From: an uncultured Treponema sp. | Lineage (GTDB): Bacteria > Spirochaetota > Spirochaetia > Treponematales > Treponemataceae | DNA length: 6,896 nt | Direction: 5' to 3' | Assembly: GCA_947165795.1 (NCBI GenBank) | Contig: CAMVBP010000109.1 | Coordinates: 1 to 6,896, forward strand | Shown: positions 5,573 through 6,896 of the stretch, one piece after another | How positions within the stretch are numbered: the stretch's first letter is position 1 | Layout of the letters: the number at the start of each line of letters is the position of its first letter | The notes under the pieces: model-generated | The model's database searches: none | The model's input: the letters and a program-made list of their open reading frames with translations, nothing else | What the model was told of the DNA's origin: nothing | Program-made: the position numbers and the translations under genes

Positions 5573-6091
5573 ATGAAAATAATAGAAAAAATATTTGATT
5601 CCGTTTTATTAATTCAGCCGGATGGTAGAGAAGATTCCCGTGGAAGTATGCAGGTTTTCTTCAGCAAAAAAACAGTATCTAACCTTCCCGGTAACTTTGA
5701 AATATGTGAACAGAGAATTTACAGAATGCCCATAAACCACACCTTTTATGGAATTCATTATCAAAAGCCTGAATACGCAAAGGGTAAGCTCATTAGCGTT
5801 GTTCAGGGAAAGGCGCTTGATTACATAGTAGACCTAAGAGCGGGTTCAAAAACCTATAAACAGTATAAAAGCTTTGAACTTAATGCAGACAATCCTTTGC
5901 TGGTTTTTATTCCTGCAGGCTTTGGCCATGGTTTTCTTACGCTTGAAGACAACACAATTCAAGCCTTTGCTGTTGATGCTGATTTAGAGAAAAAGAATTC
6001 CGGCATCGTTAATTATCAGGATCCGGAAATAGGGCTTAAGCTTCCGTTTGAAGATATCACAATTGCAGATTATGATAAAAACGCAAAATAA
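5573..6091 (+). CDS. RmlC-like dTDP-4-dehydrorhamnose 3,5-epimerase family protein
   Basis: This 172-residue cupin belongs to the sugar-nucleotide 3,5-epimerase family. RmlC makes dTDP-4-keto-L-rhamnose for cell-surface polysaccharide. The family core is complete: DSRGSMQVFF (21-30), FYGIHYQ with the catalytic-base His62, Lys72, VVQGKALDYIVDLRAGS (76-92), and IPAGFGHGFLTLED (113-126). The usual acid tyrosine, in a (F/L)LYK context, appears replaced: the segment here reads IQAFAVD with Phe132, while Asp168 near the end may be the His partner. The substrate or the outcome (for example one epimerisation instead of two) may therefore differ from RmlC. There are no rmlA, rmlB or rmlD genes in the window. 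No Shine-Dalgarno sequence precedes the ATG, in keeping with a near-leaderless transcript. The HAD gene follows 17 bases later, probably in one operon. Confidence 0.82.
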   Translation: MKIIEKIFDSVLLIQPDGREDSRGSMQVFFSKKTVSNLPGNFEICEQRIYRMPINHTFYGIHYQKPEYAKGKLISVVQGKALDYIVDLRAGSKTYKQYKSFELNADNPLLVFIPAGFGHGFLTLEDNTIQAFAVDADLEKKNSGIVNYQDPEIGLKLPFEDITIADYDKNAK

Positions 6092-6108
6092 AAATGTAAA
6101 GGAATATT

Positions 6109-6792
6109 ATGATAAAAGCCGTAATTTTTGACATGTTTGAAACTCTCGTAACTCTATTTACTGGCAGAACCTATTTTAGCGAACACATTGCCGCAGATCT
6201 TGGTCAGCCGCTCGAAGCCTTCCGAAAATACTGGCACGAAACAGAAAAAGACCGCACCCTTGGAAAATATTCTATGGAAGAAGGACTTGAAATCACACTG
6301 AAAAATCTGGATGCATATTCAGAAGAAAATGTTCAAATGATTTGCAGAAAAAGACGGGAAGCCTTGGGCGACACCTTCAACGATATTCCGCAGGAGTCTC
6401 TCTGGCTTCTTAAAACCTTACATGAAAAAGGGTATAAGGTCGGCCTTATTACAAATACATTTTCAGATGAACGCGATATGATTCTTTCTTCTCCGCTTTA
6501 TCCTTTTTTTGACGCGGCTATGATTTCTTATGAACAGGGACTTTCAAAACCAGCCCCGGAGATTTACCGCAGAGCCGTACAAGCGCTTAATGTAAAATTC
6601 GAAGAATGTGTTTACGTAGGCGACGGAGGCTCTCATGAACTTACCGGAGCCCGTGAACTGGGTATGCATGCCGTTCAATGCACATGGTTTCATGAAAGGG
6701 CCTATGAGCCTCATATTCCGTGCCCGTTGCTGGATGATTTTCCGCATGCAGACACTCAGACTGATGTAATAAAATTCTGCCGTCAATTTTAA
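6109..6792 (+). CDS. HAD-superfamily hydrolase
   Basis: This 227-residue hydrolase has the haloacid-dehalogenase fold with an alpha-helical cap between motifs I and II. Motif I is VIFDMFETLV with nucleophile Asp8. The position two residues on, an Asp in most HAD phosphatases, is Phe10, as in the FDxFxTL subgroup that includes dehalogenase-like members. Motif II is VGLITNT (Thr115), motif III is GLSKPAPEIY (Lys147), and motif IV is YVGDGGSHELTGAREL (Asp172, Glu177). The cap covers about residues 16-95. AAAGGA 5 bases before the ATG supports the start. The gene lies directly behind the epimerase gene and may act on a sugar phosphate or nucleotide from the same pathway, but nothing in the sequence fixes the substrate. 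No convincing terminator follows; only a weak A/T-only repeat is seen around 6802-6816. Confidence 0.88.
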   Translation: MIKAVIFDMFETLVTLFTGRTYFSEHIAADLGQPLEAFRKYWHETEKDRTLGKYSMEEGLEITLKNLDAYSEENVQMICRKRREALGDTFNDIPQESLWLLKTLHEKGYKVGLITNTFSDERDMILSSPLYPFFDAAMISYEQGLSKPAPEIYRRAVQALNVKFEECVYVGDGGSHELTGARELGMHAVQCTWFHERAYEPHIPCPLLDDFPHADTQTDVIKFCRQF

Positions 6793-6839
6793 ACACTAAT
6801 TAAAAATAATAATTTTCTTTTGTCTAAAAAATGCTCCTA

Positions 6840-6868
6840 TTGACAAGTTAGCCTTTACTAACTAGAAT
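6840..6868 (+). promoter_or_regulatory. Near-consensus sigma-70 promoter for a gene beyond the right edge
   Basis: TTGACA (6840-6845), a 17-bp spacer and TAGAAT (6863-6868) match the housekeeping promoter consensus in 11 of 12 positions. The expected transcription start is near 6875. The promoter points out of the window and is overlaid by two repressor-like dyads. Confidence 0.8.
6846..6863. promoter_or_regulatory. Operator dyad 1 (AGTTAG-N6-CTAACT)
   Basis: AGTTAG at 6846-6851 and CTAACT at 6858-6863 form an 18-bp dyad. It fills the spacer between the -35 and -10 boxes and touches the first base of the -10. A protein bound here would block RNA polymerase. Confidence 0.7.
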
Positions 6869-6874
6869 ATTAAT

Positions 6875-6896
6875 ATAGTTAGTATTAGCTAACTAT
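6875..6896. promoter_or_regulatory. Operator dyad 2 (ATAGTTAG-N6-CTAACTAT)
   Basis: ATAGTTAG at 6875-6882 and CTAACTAT at 6889-6896 form a perfect 8-bp-arm dyad reaching the window edge. Its core AGTTAG-N6-CTAACT repeats dyad 1 exactly 31 bp downstream, and it lies at the expected transcription start. The repressor is probably encoded just outside the window. Confidence 0.75.

Overview
The window is 6,896 bases of AT-rich bacterial chromosome. It carries ten plus-strand coding regions and one minus-strand gene. Gene content suggests an anaerobic, host- or rumen-associated bacterium: a desulfoferrodoxin-type iron domain, flavodoxin-like reductase, HD-GYP-like signalling protein and Lachnospiraceae-like GNAT. 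Several genes lack a clear Shine-Dalgarno sequence, which fits a gut or rumen Treponema better than a clostridium. That assignment is an inference from family resemblance, not from a marker gene.

Left part (1-2332): the 3' end of an S41-family peptidase gene, followed after 4 bases by two reading frames (771-1424 and 1478-2332). These look like the N-terminal and C-terminal parts of one larger HD-GYP-like signalling protein. The middle appears lost, and the two parts now lie in different frames.

Middle part (2381-4180): a flavodoxin-fold NAD(P)H/FMN reductase, then a 159-base noncoding gap with two GC-rich hairpins. Next is a regulator that fuses an XRE helix-turn-helix to a complete desulfoferrodoxin-like (superoxide reductase) module. 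After it comes a 93-residue remnant of a GNAT acetyltransferase that appears to have lost two internal blocks in frame.

Right part (4181-6896): a two-gene operon of a pyridoxamine-phosphate-oxidase-like flavoprotein and a MarR repressor. It is preceded by a perfect 18-bp palindrome just downstream of a TATAAT box, the likely autoregulatory operator. A convergent MGMT-like alkyltransferase gene follows. It shares a 34-bp divergent promoter region with an RmlC-like sugar epimerase gene, which is itself followed by a HAD hydrolase. The window ends in a near-consensus promoter (TTGACA, 17 bp, TAGAAT) with two copies of AGTTAG-N6-CTAACT spaced 31 bp apart, which should control a gene just beyond the right edge.

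The most notable points are the redox-sensor-like XRE/desulfoferrodoxin fusion, the two shrunken genes, and the two dyad-symmetric operator regions. I saw no CRISPR array, tRNA, rRNA, insertion sequence or phage gene.
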